NCBI RefSeq assembly: GCF_019145435.1
Contig: NZ_JAHSTS010000002.1
Location: forward strand, 992,001 to 1,056,000
DNA from: Pseudomonas ekonensis
GTDB lineage: Bacteria; Pseudomonadota; Gammaproteobacteria; Pseudomonadales; Pseudomonadaceae
Reading direction: 5' to 3'
Length of the DNA stretch: 64,000 nucleotides
Program-made: the position numbers and the translations under genes
Shown: positions 44,663-53,922 of the stretch, in pieces
Position numbering within the stretch: the first letter of the stretch is position 1
Layout: each line of letters opens with the position of its first letter
Notes under the pieces: generated by a model
The model's database searches: none
The model's input: the letters and a program-made list of their open reading frames with translations, nothing else
What the model was told of the DNA's origin: nothing

Positions 44663-45040
44663 ATGAGCGAACTCAAACGCGTCGAACGCATCGAATCCAC
44701 CCCGTTCCAGAGCCGTTCCGAACAGAACGTCCAGGGCTGGGAGCGCATCGGCTCGCTGGCCGGCGGCGTGCTGATGGTCGGCAAGGGCCTGCGCCGGGGC
44801 GGCGTGTTCGGCCTGATCCAGGTGGCCATCGGCGGCGTGGCCATGGCCCGCGGCCTCACCGGCCACAGCTCGGTGAAGAGCCTGCTGGAACAGAGCCGTC
44901 AGGACATGAACAACGTGCGGGCGAAGATCGAGCGGGCCGGCGAAGAGTTGCGTACCTTGAAGGCCAATGCCGAGGCCGCGACCCGCACGGCGACGGTGAC
45001 CGGCAACGAGTCGGTGAAGTCCCCGAAGGCCGGGGTCTGA
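44663..45040 (+). CDS. DUF2892-type membrane protein
   Basis: The 125-residue protein has a YgaP/DUF2892-like transmembrane region (WERIGSLAGGVLMVGKGLRR and GVFGLIQVAIGGVAMARGLTG, residues 27-67). A helical, probably coiled-coil, cytoplasmic tail with Ala/Glu/Lys heptads follows. The function is unknown. GGAG lies upstream of the ATG. It follows the methyltransferase gene by 80 bases on the same strand. Confidence 0.78.
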   Translation: MSELKRVERIESTPFQSRSEQNVQGWERIGSLAGGVLMVGKGLRRGGVFGLIQVAIGGVAMARGLTGHSSVKSLLEQSRQDMNNVRAKIERAGEELRTLKANAEAATRTATVTGNESVKSPKAGV

Positions 45041-45069
45041 CCCCACATCTGCATTGAGCCGAATGGCCC

Positions 45070-45205
45070 TATCGCCAGCAGGCTGGCTCCCATAGGGGAA
45101 AGGGTGGGAACCATCGCGGGCAAGCCCGCTCCCGCAGAGATGGCAGGTGTCCGCAGAATCGGTGCACGCCACCCAACCTGTGGGAGCCGGCCTGCCGGCG
45201 GTGGC
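45070..45205. repeat. cluster of diverged REP elements
   Basis: ATCGCCAGCAGGCTGGCTCC, then ATCGCGGGCAAGCCCGCTCC, then GTGGGAGCCGGCCTGCCGGC follow one another. They are three different palindrome classes packed into one convergent gap. Confidence 0.75.
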
Positions 45206-45209
45206 GGCG

Positions 45210-46439
45210 CTACTTGAGCAAGGCGCTGTCGAGCACCCTGGACGACTCGCCGATCACGCCCTCGGCCAGTTGCACGAACGCCTGGGCATCCACCCGCCCC
45301 GCCTGCATCGCCCCGCGCAGCACATCGTCCAGCGAGCGCTTGTTGCGGGTCTTGAGGCGGATCTCGCGGTCCAGCTCCTGCATCAGCAGCACGGCCTTGG
45401 CCACCTGCGCCGGACTGGCCTGGGCGCCGCGCAACGTGGTGACGCCATGGCTGTCCGTGGCCAGCTTCGCCTGCCAGGCCTGATACCGGTCGTCGCTCAT
45501 GCCGCCGGCGCGGCGCAGCAGTTCAACGGCGTAGAACTCGGCCAAGCCTTCGCTGATCCAGTCGTTGCGCTGCCCGTCGTTGATCCGGCCCAGCACTTGG
45601 GTCAATTCGCGCAGCACGGCGCTGGCGCCGCTTTCGCTGACCAGCGGCAGACGCGTGTTCAGGTAGACGGAGCCGTGGGCGCCCAGGCTGCCGCGCCACA
45701 TCGGGTCGTTGGCGCCGACGATCAACAGCTTGCCGGGATGCCGGGGATACAGCGCCTGCACCTGCGGCCAGACGAACGTCAGCAACGTCAGCACATCCAT
45801 GCGCCGCATGCCCTGGCCCTTGGGCGAGGCCACGGTGACTTCGGTTTCCCCCAGCCGTGCGCGGCGGCTGCCGAGGTGGCCGGCGAGCATCCAGCCGGTG
45901 GGGCGGTCGAACAGGCGCGTCGGGTTGTCGATGCGGAACTTGTTCCGGCCGATGCGCGGCCAGGCGGTTTCGATGCTGTTCCAGCCGTCGGGCAAGTCGA
46001 ACTGCAGACGCGCGACCAGCTCGGTGCCGTCCTGCTGGTCGAGCCGGGCCGGCGGCACCAGCTCATCGCCGCGCAGCAGCGCCCAGGCCGGGGTCATCCG
46101 GGTGTCGAAGCTGCCGCTCTTGCGGCCGTGGCTGATGCGCACGCGGTAGGTCAGGCTGGCGCTGTCCGCCGCCGGGCGCCACACGCCGCGGGCCTGCTTG
46201 CCCGGGCTCAGTTGCCATTGGCCGTCGGCCTTGAAATCGCTGTAGCGGCTGCCGTCGCCAAGGTCGAAATCCAGACGGCGCACCGCTTCGCCCTTGGCGA
46301 GGGTCAGGCGCACTTCGGCTTGATCGCTCTGCGGCAACAGGCGCACGCGGTAATCCAGATCGACCTTGTTCGCCGCCCACGCCGGCGCGCTCAACACCAG
46401 CAGGCCCGCGGCCAGCACGCGACGCAATCCCGAAGCCAT
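45210..46439 (-). CDS. exported gluzincin-like protein with a degenerate zinc site
   Basis: The 409-residue protein has a Sec signal peptide (first ~22 residues) and a beta-rich N-terminal half. The C-terminal half looks like a gluzincin metallopeptidase. The place of the HExxH zinc motif reads RELTQ (residues 277-281), so both zinc histidines are lost (Arg and Gln). The following glutamate motif WISEGLAEFYA (Glu297) is intact. It is therefore probably an inactive pseudo-protease, kept for binding or scaffolding. Each change needs one base. Start: ATG 46439 with GGGAG upstream. Confidence 0.75.
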   Translation of the reverse strand: MASGLRRVLAAGLLVLSAPAWAANKVDLDYRVRLLPQSDQAEVRLTLAKGEAVRRLDFDLGDGSRYSDFKADGQWQLSPGKQARGVWRPAADSASLTYRVRISHGRKSGSFDTRMTPAWALLRGDELVPPARLDQQDGTELVARLQFDLPDGWNSIETAWPRIGRNKFRIDNPTRLFDRPTGWMLAGHLGSRRARLGETEVTVASPKGQGMRRMDVLTLLTFVWPQVQALYPRHPGKLLIVGANDPMWRGSLGAHGSVYLNTRLPLVSESGASAVLRELTQVLGRINDGQRNDWISEGLAEFYAVELLRRAGGMSDDRYQAWQAKLATDSHGVTTLRGAQASPAQVAKAVLLMQELDREIRLKTRNKRSLDDVLRGAMQAGRVDAQAFVQLAEGVIGESSRVLDSALLK

Positions 46440-46466
46440 GCACACTCCCTTGTGAGTCTGTGAGGT

Positions 46467-46916
46467 TTATCCGGCGCGGAAAATCAGGTGATCTTCCCAG
46501 TCCTCTTCCGGCACGCTGCCTTCGGCGAGCATGCGCCCGGACTGGGAAATGCGCTCGTGGTGCACCGCGTCACGGTCGCCGCACACCAGGTGATGCCACA
46601 ACGGCAGATCCTTGCCTTCGCTGACCAGGCGGTAGCCGCAGGTCGGCGGCAGCCATTTGAACTCGTCGGCCTTGCCCGGCGTGAGCTGGATGCAGTCCGG
46701 CACGAATTCGCGGCGGTTGGGGTAGTCGCTGCACTGGCAGGTCTTGAGGTCCAGCAGCTTGCAGGCGATGCGCGTGTAATAGACGCTGTTGTCCTCTTCG
46801 TCCTCAAGCTTCTGCAGGCAGCACAGGCCACAGCCGTCGCACAGCGACTCCCATTCCTGCGAATCGAGCTGATCGAGGGTTTTGCGTATCCAGAACGGTT
46901 CGACTTTGGCGGCCAT
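46467..46916 (-). CDS. ycgN: YcgN-family cysteine-cluster protein
   Basis: The 149-residue protein has the cysteine motif [14 protein letters not shown] near residues 26-39 and further cysteines ([27 protein letters not shown]). This is the UPF0260/YcgN pattern, which may bind zinc or an Fe-S cluster. Function unknown. It is on the same strand as the pseudo-protease gene, 27 bases upstream of it, so the two may be co-transcribed. Confidence 0.9.
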   Translation of the reverse strand: MAAKVEPFWIRKTLDQLDSQEWESLCDGCGLCCLQKLEDEEDNSVYYTRIACKLLDLKTCQCSDYPNRREFVPDCIQLTPGKADEFKWLPPTCGYRLVSEGKDLPLWHHLVCGDRDAVHHERISQSGRMLAEGSVPEEDWEDHLIFRAG

Positions 46917-47196
46917 GGCTCAAGCATCAACATCAGGTGGTGAAAAGGCCGCCAGTCTAGTGCCCAAGGCCCGGCGGACCAAGCGTCGGCGACTGCCGGT
47001 TGCGCCGGGCTTGTCAGTTCCCCCGGGGCCAAGTAGCTTTGCCTGTCGCAACAAGCCCCGCCCGGGTGCCATCAACGCTCGACCGCGTTGCCGTCCGGCG
47101 AACCGCACGGCCCAACGGAACCCCATCGGTCAGTCCGCCTGACCCCGCCGGGTTCCGGTTCGACTCTCTTACTCAAACGTAGCAAGGAATCTCTTG

Positions 47197-47790
47197 ATGA
47201 GTGCCAACCCTCGCGTTGCCGATTACGCCATTCACCCGCAATTCACTGACCGCTGGTCGCCCCGCGCCTTCACCGGCGAAGCGATCCCGGAGGAAACCCT
47301 GCTGAGCTTCTTCGAAGCTGCGCGCTGGGCGCCGTCGGCCTACAACTCGCAGCCGTGGCGCTTTCTCTACGCCCGTCGCGACACGCCGAACTGGGAGCGT
47401 TACCTGGGCCTGCTCAACGAATTCAACCGCGCCTGGGCACAGCACGCCTCGGCCCTGGTGATCGTGATCTCCAAGACCACCTTCACCGCACCGGGCGCCG
47501 CCGAAGAGACCCCGGCGCTGTGGCACACCTTCGACACCGGTTCGGCCTGGGGCCACCTGGCGCTGCAGGCCAGCCTGAGCGGCTGGCACACCCACGGCAT
47601 GGCCGGCTTCGACCAGGAACTGACTCGCAAGGAGCTGAACATTCCTGAAGGTTACGCGCTGCACGCCGCGGTCGCCGTCGGCAAGCTGGGCGACAAGGCT
47701 TCGCTGGCCGAATACCTGCAGGCCCGCGAAGTGCCGAGCCCGCGCCGTCCGCTGAGCGAGCTGGCCGCCGAGGGTGATTTCACCCTTTAA
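47197..47790 (+). CDS. nitroreductase-family flavoprotein
   Basis: The 197-residue protein has the nitroreductase fold: WSPRAFTGEAIPEETLLSFF with the FMN phosphate-binding RWSPRAF, ARWAPSAYNSQPWRFLYARR, and TGSAWGHLALQASLSG. These FMN enzymes reduce nitro groups, quinones or enones using NAD(P)H. Start: ATG 47197, with AAGGA eight bases upstream. A TTG one codon earlier is less likely. A single gene. Confidence 0.9.
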   Translation: MSANPRVADYAIHPQFTDRWSPRAFTGEAIPEETLLSFFEAARWAPSAYNSQPWRFLYARRDTPNWERYLGLLNEFNRAWAQHASALVIVISKTTFTAPGAAEETPALWHTFDTGSAWGHLALQASLSGWHTHGMAGFDQELTRKELNIPEGYALHAAVAVGKLGDKASLAEYLQAREVPSPRRPLSELAAEGDFTL

Positions 47791-47810
47791 GGGATCGGCT
47801 TCCTCACTGA

Positions 47811-47950
47811 CGCCATCGCCAGCAGGCCGGCTCCGACAGGGAAATGCGCACGACGCCAATCCCCTGCGGGAGCGAGCCTGCTCGCGATTGCACTGCGCCA
47901 GACACCTCAAAGGTGACTGACACGCTGCTGCCACGGGCAGGTCCGCCCCC
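47811..47950. repeat. REP cluster
   Basis: ATCGCCAGCAGGCCGGCTCC is followed by a REPIN whose left arm is GCGGGAGCGAGCCTGCTCGC and whose right arm is strongly decayed. It fills the convergent gap between the nitroreductase and dehydrogenase genes. Confidence 0.7.
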
Positions 47951-47974
47951 CAGAGTGCCTATCGTTCATGGGCT

Positions 47975-48907
47975 TCAGTAGCCCCGGGCGAAGTCCACTT
48001 CTCCGCGCAGCGGCTCACCGGTCTCATAGGCCTTCAGGTTCTCCAAAAACAGCTGCACCATCATCGGCGGCGAAGTCGGCGCCGAGCTGTGCCCGGTCAG
48101 CAGCAGGCCCCAGGCGGTCCAGAACGGATGCCGCTGCGGCAACGGTTCCTGACGGCAGACGTCGATCACCGCGCCAGCCAGATGCCCTTCCTTCAAGGCC
48201 TCCACCAGGTCCGCATCGACCACCGCCACACCGCGACCGGCGTTGATGAACAGCCCCGTCGGCTTGAATTGCCGGAACAGCGCCGCATCGTAGATGTCGT
48301 GGGTCTGCGGGGTGTTCGGCAACAGGTTGACCACGTAATCCACCTCACCGACCAGGCGCGGCAGATCGGCCATCGAACCGACCTCGACGAACGGCGCCTG
48401 CTCCCGGGCGCTGCTGGCGATGCCGTACAGCTCGACCCCGAACGGCCGCAGGAACTGCGCCACGCTCTGGCCGATGTCGCCGGTGCCGACGATCAGCACC
48501 TTGCGCCCCACCAGGCTCTGGCCGGTGCGGTTGTCCCATTTGCGCTCGACCTGGCTCACCAGCCGCGCCAGCACTTCGCGCTCGTGGCCGAGCATGTAGG
48601 TCAGCACGTACTCGGCCATCACCTGGCCGAAGATGCCCACGGCCCGGGTCAGGCGGTAATCGCGGTACAGGCCGTCGGCCAGCAGCGGCGTGATGCCGGC
48701 CCAGGTCGATTGCAGCCACTGCGGCCGGTGGCCCTGGCGCAGCAGGGTCGCCAGCAGGTCCGGCTGGCCCAGCCACACCGGGCATTCGACGGCCTGGCGG
48801 GCGAGTTCGGCGGAGTCGCCGCTGGTCAGCACTTCAAGCTCAGGCGCCGCCTGACGCAACAGTCGGGCATATACCGCGTGGTCGTGTTCGGCAATCAGAA
48901 CGCGCAT
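47975..48907 (-). CDS. D-2-hydroxyacid dehydrogenase (GhrA-like)
   Basis: The 310-residue protein has the NAD(P)-binding signature VLIVGTGDIGQSVAQFLRPFG and the 2-hydroxyacid dehydrogenase motif PTGLFINAGRGVAVVDADL. The catalytic Arg is in FINAGRG, the Glu in DVCRQEPLP and the His in LTGHSSAP. It resembles glyoxylate/hydroxypyruvate reductase A, which reduces glyoxylate and hydroxypyruvate. Start: ATG 48907 with AAAGG upstream. A single gene. Confidence 0.88.
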   Translation of the reverse strand: MRVLIAEHDHAVYARLLRQAAPELEVLTSGDSAELARQAVECPVWLGQPDLLATLLRQGHRPQWLQSTWAGITPLLADGLYRDYRLTRAVGIFGQVMAEYVLTYMLGHEREVLARLVSQVERKWDNRTGQSLVGRKVLIVGTGDIGQSVAQFLRPFGVELYGIASSAREQAPFVEVGSMADLPRLVGEVDYVVNLLPNTPQTHDIYDAALFRQFKPTGLFINAGRGVAVVDADLVEALKEGHLAGAVIDVCRQEPLPQRHPFWTAWGLLLTGHSSAPTSPPMMVQLFLENLKAYETGEPLRGEVDFARGY

Positions 48908-49012
48908 GTTAAAACCTTTCGCAAACCGTGCGACGGCCGCCCGCTTCGTGGCAGCCATCGCCGTAAAAATCAGTTCCAGGGAAATCCGGGGCCCAGGACA
49001 GGGCCCCGCGGA

Positions 49013-49306
49013 TCAGACCGGATCGTTGCGTCGCAGCAACTCTTCGGGCAGGTGTTCGATGTATTCGTCCTCGGCCGGCGGCATCTGCAGGTGATAGCCC
49101 TGCTTGTCGAGGTTTTCCAGCACCACGGCGATGTCCTCGCGCGCCAGCTTGCGCTCGGGGGTCAGCACCAGGTCAAAGGCGTGCTGCGGCTTGCCGAAAG
49201 CGGCCAGCAGCGGCTCCGGCACACGCTCCAGCGCATCGCTCTTGAGCACGTACAGGTACATTTCGTTTTTCTTCGGGCTGCGGTAGATCGAGCAAATCTG
49301 TTTCAA
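49013..49306 (-). CDS. ycgL: YcgL-family protein
   Basis: The 97-residue protein matches the YcgL family: [19 protein letters not shown] at the start, then EREDIA-like [21 protein letters not shown] and [10 protein letters not shown]. Its function is unknown. The start is a TTG at 49306: the family's conserved N terminus begins there, and GGAG lies seven bases upstream. The TTG overlaps the stop of rnd (TTGA), so translation is coupled to ribonuclease D. A later Met (MYLYV) would cut off conserved residues. Confidence 0.88.
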   Translation of the reverse strand: MKQICSIYRSPKKNEMYLYVLKSDALERVPEPLLAAFGKPQHAFDLVLTPERKLAREDIAVVLENLDKQGYHLQMPPAEDEYIEHLPEELLRRNDPV

Positions 49307-50436
49307 GGCTGTTCTCCGGCGGCGGCCAGGCTGTCGAGCAGCTGCTGGCCCATCAGTTCGCGGCGCCAGCCACGCAGCGAATCTGGCAGTTGGTAAGGCC
49401 CCTCGGGGAAGCCGCTCTTGACCAGCGCTTCGAGGGTTTTCTTGCGCAGCATCAGTTCCGGCGCGATCTCCAGACGCTCCGCCTCGGCCTGGCCGATGGC
49501 GCGCAGCCGCTTGATCAGCGCAGCGGCCTCGATCGGCAGCGGTTCGGGGATCGCCGGCGGCCACTGGTCAGGGGACACACTGCCAGAGCGCTTGATCAGA
49601 TCAAGCAGAAACTCGCCGTCCTGACGCACGGTGCGCGGATGCATGTCTTCGATCTTTGCCAACGCGCCGAGGCTGTCCGGTTGCGTGCGGGCCAGCGGCC
49701 ACAGCGACTGCTCGCGCACGATGCGGTTGCGCGGCAGGTTGCGCGCCCGGGCCTCGCGTTCGCGCCAGGCGCACAGTTCGCGCAGCACGGCCAATTGGGC
49801 GCGGGACAGTTTCCACGCCAGCTTGGCGTCGCGGTACACCTCGTAGGGGTCGGTTTCGCGGCGCAGGTTGGCGACCAGTTCCGCACCGTCCTCCAGCACC
49901 CAGGCGCAGCGCTCGTCCGACAGCTTCGGGCGCAGCTTCACGAACACTTCGGCCAGGTGCACGGCATCTTCGGCGGCGTAGCTGACCTGGGTGTCGGACA
50001 ACGGCCGCTGCAACCAGTCGGAGCGGGTCTCGCCCTTGGGCAGTTCGATGCCGAGCACTTCCTGCACCAGCCGCGAATAGCCCATGGAGAACCCCAGGTT
50101 CAGGTAGGCGGCGGCCAGTTGGGTGTCGAACAGCGGCGCCGGCAGGCTGCCGGTCAGGCGCAGGAGCACTTCGAGGTCTTCGCTGCACGCGTGCAGCACC
50201 TTGACCACCGCTGTGTTCTCCAGCAGCGCGGCCAGCGGTTGCCAGGCGTCGATGGTCAGCGGGTCGATCAGGTAGGCGCGCTGGCCGTCGCCGACCTGCA
50301 GCAGGCCGGCGATCGGGTAAAAGGTATCGACCCGCATGAATTCGGTGTCGAGGGCCACGAAGGGCAACTGCTGCCACTCGGCGCACAGGCGCGCCAGGCT
50401 ATCGTTGTCGCGAATCCAGTGAATATCGATGGCCAC
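49303..50436 (-). CDS. rnd: ribonuclease D
   Basis: The 377-residue 3'-5' exoribonuclease has the DEDD motifs: [16 protein letters not shown] (Asp and Glu), [12 protein letters not shown] (Asp), and [12 protein letters not shown] with the Tyr-x3-Asp. Two HRDC domains follow ([20 protein letters not shown] and a second near residue 310). RNase D trims tRNA 3' ends. The start is the GTG at 50436 with GGAG upstream. It forms a two-gene unit with ycgL. Confidence 0.93.
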   Translation of the reverse strand: MAIDIHWIRDNDSLARLCAEWQQLPFVALDTEFMRVDTFYPIAGLLQVGDGQRAYLIDPLTIDAWQPLAALLENTAVVKVLHACSEDLEVLLRLTGSLPAPLFDTQLAAAYLNLGFSMGYSRLVQEVLGIELPKGETRSDWLQRPLSDTQVSYAAEDAVHLAEVFVKLRPKLSDERCAWVLEDGAELVANLRRETDPYEVYRDAKLAWKLSRAQLAVLRELCAWREREARARNLPRNRIVREQSLWPLARTQPDSLGALAKIEDMHPRTVRQDGEFLLDLIKRSGSVSPDQWPPAIPEPLPIEAAALIKRLRAIGQAEAERLEIAPELMLRKKTLEALVKSGFPEGPYQLPDSLRGWRRELMGQQLLDSLAAAGEQP

Positions 50437-50567
50437 ACGGCTCTCCCTTGAAGAATGGCGCGCAGTATATATCGCCGCCGGCGCTTTCCGCGCCTCTGCA
50501 GGGCAGGTGGTTTGATGAAATCTCCTGCTTGAGAGCAAGAATAGTCTGACAGGACGTGTCTGAAGTC

Positions 50568-52229
50568 TCAGTCCTTGGCCAGCACCCCGTCGATCACCGC
50601 GCCGCGGCATCCGGCGAACAGGTCCAGGTCATGCCGGTAGACATTGCTCTGCACTTCCAGCAGGCCGAGCATCGAGTGGAACAGGTTGTCCTGACTCAGG
50701 GGCTTGTCGCGGCTCAATTGCAGGCAATGGGTGTCGACCGAGTAGGCCTTCTGGTAGCTGTCGGAGAACCAGGCCAGCATCGCCACGTGCTTTTGCTGTT
50801 CCGGCGCCAGCATGTACGGCGTGCCGTGCAGGAACAGGTTGTACTCGCCCAGGGACTCGCCGTGGTCGGACAGGTACAGCATCGCGGTGTCGACCTTGTC
50901 CTGGTTGCTGCGCAGCACATCGATCAGGCTCGACAGCACATGGTCGGTGTAGACCAGCGTGTTGTCGTAGCCGTTGACGATGCTTTCGCGGCTGCAATTG
51001 TTCAGGGCGTTGCTTTCGCACACCGGGGTGAAGTGCTCGTATTCCTTGGGGTAACGCTTGAAGTATTCCGGCCCGTGGCTGCCCATCTGGTGCAGCACCA
51101 GCACGGTGTCCTTGTCCAGGCGGTCGATGAAGCCCTGCAAGCCTTGCAGGAGGATTTCGTCGCGGCACTCGCTGTTCGCGCACAGCGCCGGGTCTTTCAG
51201 GTTGCTGACGTCCTGCACGGTGACCCGGTCGCAGGTGCCCTTGCAGCCGGACTGGTTGTCGCGCCAGATCACCTCCAGGCCGGCGCGCTTGAGCACGTCC
51301 AGCAACCCTTCCTGGTTCTTCGCCTTGCTGGCGTCGTAGTCCTGGCGGCCCATGTCGGAGAACATGCACGGCACCGACACGGCGGTTTCGGTGCCGCACG
51401 AGTGCACGTCGGTGAAGGCGATCAGGCCGGCTTCCTTGTCCAGTTTCGGCGTGGTGTCCCGGTCGTAGCCGAGGATGCCGAAGTTCTCCGCCCGGGCGCT
51501 CTCGCCCACCACCAGCACGGTCAGCGACTTGCGCGGACGGTCCTGCACGGCCGGACTGCGCCGGGCGTCTTCGCCGATCTTGACGAACGGCTGCTGCGCC
51601 GAGGCGACCTGTTCGCGCAGATAACCGGCCGAGGCGCCGATGTAGTTGCTCGGCACCAGCATCAGGCGCAGTTCATGGTGATTGCGGAACAACGATGACA
51701 AGCCCTGATAGTTGGCCAGCGCCACCCCGCCGATGACCGCCGCCGAGGCGACGCACACGATAACTTTGCTCAACAGTTCCCGGTGCCACTTTCGGTAGTT
51801 GACCGGAACTTTCCACAACAGCCAGGTCGGTAAGACCCCGAGCAGGAGAATATAAACAAACAACTTCAAGGACAGCAGGTCGCGAACTTCCGTGGCATTG
51901 GTTTCGGCGAAGTTGCGAAACATGCCCGCATCAATCAATACGCCATATTGGCTCATGAAGTAGGCCACGCCGGCGCTGACCAGAAACATCAGGCTCAGCA
52001 GCGGCTTCATCACCGGCCGGAACGCCAGCAGCGTCAGCACGATGTTGTAGGCCGCGAAAATCATGACGCCGAAGGCGATGCGCATGGCGATGCCTTTGCC
52101 GTCCGCCGACGTGATGTCGGACAGGTGCTGCCAGAGCACGCCATTGAATCCGAGCAAAAGAAAGGCACTGGCCAACAACGTCACCCATTCCGGGCGCACG
52201 GCTTTTAACTTCAGCATAAAGAGGGGCAT
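50568..52229 (-). CDS. eptA: lipid A phosphoethanolamine transferase (EptA type)
   Basis: The 553-residue protein has five N-terminal membrane helices (to about residue 180) and a periplasmic alkaline-phosphatase-like domain. The catalytic threonine is in CGTETAVSVPCMFS. Zinc ligands lie in VVGESARAENF and LYLSDHGESLGEYNLFLHG. Six cysteines match the disulfides of EptA/MCR enzymes. The enzyme moves phosphoethanolamine to lipid A phosphates, lowering surface charge. Whether the first Met is at 52229 or 52217 is unsettled. No two-component system is adjacent. The long AT-rich leader suggests regulation. Confidence 0.9.
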   Translation of the reverse strand: MPLFMLKLKAVRPEWVTLLASAFLLLGFNGVLWQHLSDITSADGKGIAMRIAFGVMIFAAYNIVLTLLAFRPVMKPLLSLMFLVSAGVAYFMSQYGVLIDAGMFRNFAETNATEVRDLLSLKLFVYILLLGVLPTWLLWKVPVNYRKWHRELLSKVIVCVASAAVIGGVALANYQGLSSLFRNHHELRLMLVPSNYIGASAGYLREQVASAQQPFVKIGEDARRSPAVQDRPRKSLTVLVVGESARAENFGILGYDRDTTPKLDKEAGLIAFTDVHSCGTETAVSVPCMFSDMGRQDYDASKAKNQEGLLDVLKRAGLEVIWRDNQSGCKGTCDRVTVQDVSNLKDPALCANSECRDEILLQGLQGFIDRLDKDTVLVLHQMGSHGPEYFKRYPKEYEHFTPVCESNALNNCSRESIVNGYDNTLVYTDHVLSSLIDVLRSNQDKVDTAMLYLSDHGESLGEYNLFLHGTPYMLAPEQQKHVAMLAWFSDSYQKAYSVDTHCLQLSRDKPLSQDNLFHSMLGLLEVQSNVYRHDLDLFAGCRGAVIDGVLAKD

Positions 52230-52533
52230 TTCCTGAAAGAAGCGCTGTGACCAATTGTGAAAATTTCATTGATCAAGGCGGAACAAACTTTAAGCAGGCA
52301 ACCATCAATTTTTTGTGAAAAAGAAGCCAACGAATGGTTGGCCTGATGTATTTGAGAATAGTTCGTTCACAGGTTTTGCCCGGACGGTGTGGCGCCATCG
52401 CTGGCACAACCGACACCTGTGGTGACCGCCACGCCGTGATATCGACTTTTCAAATGCCACCGCAGACTTTCTGATTTGCCCGTCCGCAGGCCCCGCGCGC
52501 CTAATCGACCGCCTCCCGTCCTAAGGTTCGTCA
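52230..52533. other. AT-rich divergent intergenic region, 304 bases
   Basis: This gap separates eptA (minus) from the MFS gene (plus). It is clearly more AT-rich than its neighbours on the eptA side and holds the terminator-like hairpin at 52318. I see no confident PmrA or PhoP box, and no ORF with a ribosome site. Confidence 0.55.
52318..52342 (-). terminator. terminator-like hairpin in the eptA leader
   Basis: On the minus strand GCCAAC-CATTC-GTTGGC is followed by TTCTTTTT. It ends about 90 bases before the eptA start codon. It may be a transcriptional attenuator of eptA or simply end antisense or upstream transcription. Confidence 0.45.
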
Positions 52534-53721
52534 ATGGAAAGCGTGCGCACCACAACCACCCGTCCTGCCGCCTGGCTGATGCTCGGCATCGTGCTGGTCG
52601 CCCTCAACCTGCGCCCGTCGATGGCGGCGGTCGGCCCCTTGCTGTCGGCCATCCGCAGCGACATCCCGCTGAGCTTCAGCCTCGCGTCCCTGTTGACCAT
52701 GCTGCCGGTGACGGCGATGGGGCTGGCGATGTTCTTCGGCCTGGGCATCAGCCGGCGCCTGGGCGAACGGCGCACGGTGCTGCTGTCGTTGCTGGTCATC
52801 GGCCTGGCAAGCTTGTCGCGGCTGTTCCTCGATTCGGCGCCGCCGCTGATCGCCAGTGCGGTGCTCGCCGGGATCGGCATCGCGCTGATTCAGGCCCTGA
52901 TGCCGGCGCTGATCAAATCGCACTTTCCCGACCACGTCGCGCTGTGCATGGGGCTGTACGTCACCTCGATCATGGGCGGCGCCGCGCTGGCCGCCTCGCT
53001 CGCGCCGCTGGTGCTGCTGCACGGCGGCAGCTGGCGCGAAGGGCTGGCGCTCTGGTCGGCCTTGGCGCTGTTCGCCGCAATGGCGTGGCAGATGCAAGGT
53101 GCGGGGTCGTCTCCCGTCGCGGCGGCGAAGGCCGGGAGGGAATCCTTTTTCTCCAATGCCCGCGCCTGGTGGCTGGCGCTCTTCTTCGGCCTCGGCACGG
53201 CGTCCTACACCTGCGTGCTGGCCTGGCTGGCGCCGTACTGCATGGAGCAAGGCTTCAGTGAGCAGCACGCCGGCCTGGTGCTGGGTTTCCTCACCGCCAT
53301 GGAGGTGGTCGCCGGCCTGGCGGTGCCCGCCATCGCCAACCGCAGCCGTGACCGGCGAGGAGTGCTCGGCGGGCTGCTCGTGCTGATCATCGCCGGCTTC
53401 TGCGGCCTGATCCTCAGCCCGCACCACCTGGGCCTGCTGTGGCCCTGCCTGCTGGGCCTGGGCATCGGCGGCCTGTTTCCCATGAGCCTGATCGTGTCCC
53501 TGGATCACCTCGACGACCCGCAACGGGCCGGCGGCCTGACCGCGTTCGTGCAAGGGATCGGCTACCTGATCGCCGGCCTGTCGCCGTTGCTGGCCGGGTT
53601 CATCCGCGACCGCTCGGGCAGCTTCGAGGGCGCCTGGTGGTCACTGACCGCCGTGATGGCGCTGATGCTGCTGATGGTGCTGCGCTTCGACCCCAAACAT
53701 TACGCCCGCCACATCCGTTGA
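52534..53721 (+). CDS. CynX/NimT-type MFS transporter
   Basis: The 395-residue protein has twelve membrane helices and the CynX-group N terminus GIVLVALNLRPSMAAVGPLL, with GLGISRRLGERRTVLLSLL at loop 2-3. Relatives carry cyanate or 2-nitroimidazole, but many have no known substrate. AAGG precedes the ATG. It is a single gene. The LysR gene at 53923 follows on the same strand after 201 bases. Confidence 0.87.
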   Translation: MESVRTTTTRPAAWLMLGIVLVALNLRPSMAAVGPLLSAIRSDIPLSFSLASLLTMLPVTAMGLAMFFGLGISRRLGERRTVLLSLLVIGLASLSRLFLDSAPPLIASAVLAGIGIALIQALMPALIKSHFPDHVALCMGLYVTSIMGGAALAASLAPLVLLHGGSWREGLALWSALALFAAMAWQMQGAGSSPVAAAKAGRESFFSNARAWWLALFFGLGTASYTCVLAWLAPYCMEQGFSEQHAGLVLGFLTAMEVVAGLAVPAIANRSRDRRGVLGGLLVLIIAGFCGLILSPHHLGLLWPCLLGLGIGGLFPMSLIVSLDHLDDPQRAGGLTAFVQGIGYLIAGLSPLLAGFIRDRSGSFEGAWWSLTAVMALMLLMVLRFDPKHYARHIR

Positions 53722-53922
53722 GCGTGCCTTGAGCCCGCCTGCGGGGAAGGCCTCTGGCCATCTTTTACGGGTTTACTTCGGCACGTCGTGTTGCTGGAAC
53801 TTTCTGTCCCACAACTGACCGTAAAATGTCCTACAGGGGTTTTTCCTGGCACCATCGTTCCGTTAGGATCGTCCGCACACGTTTGCGCGGATCGGCGCAA
53901 GGAGCACTGCAGGACGGAACGG

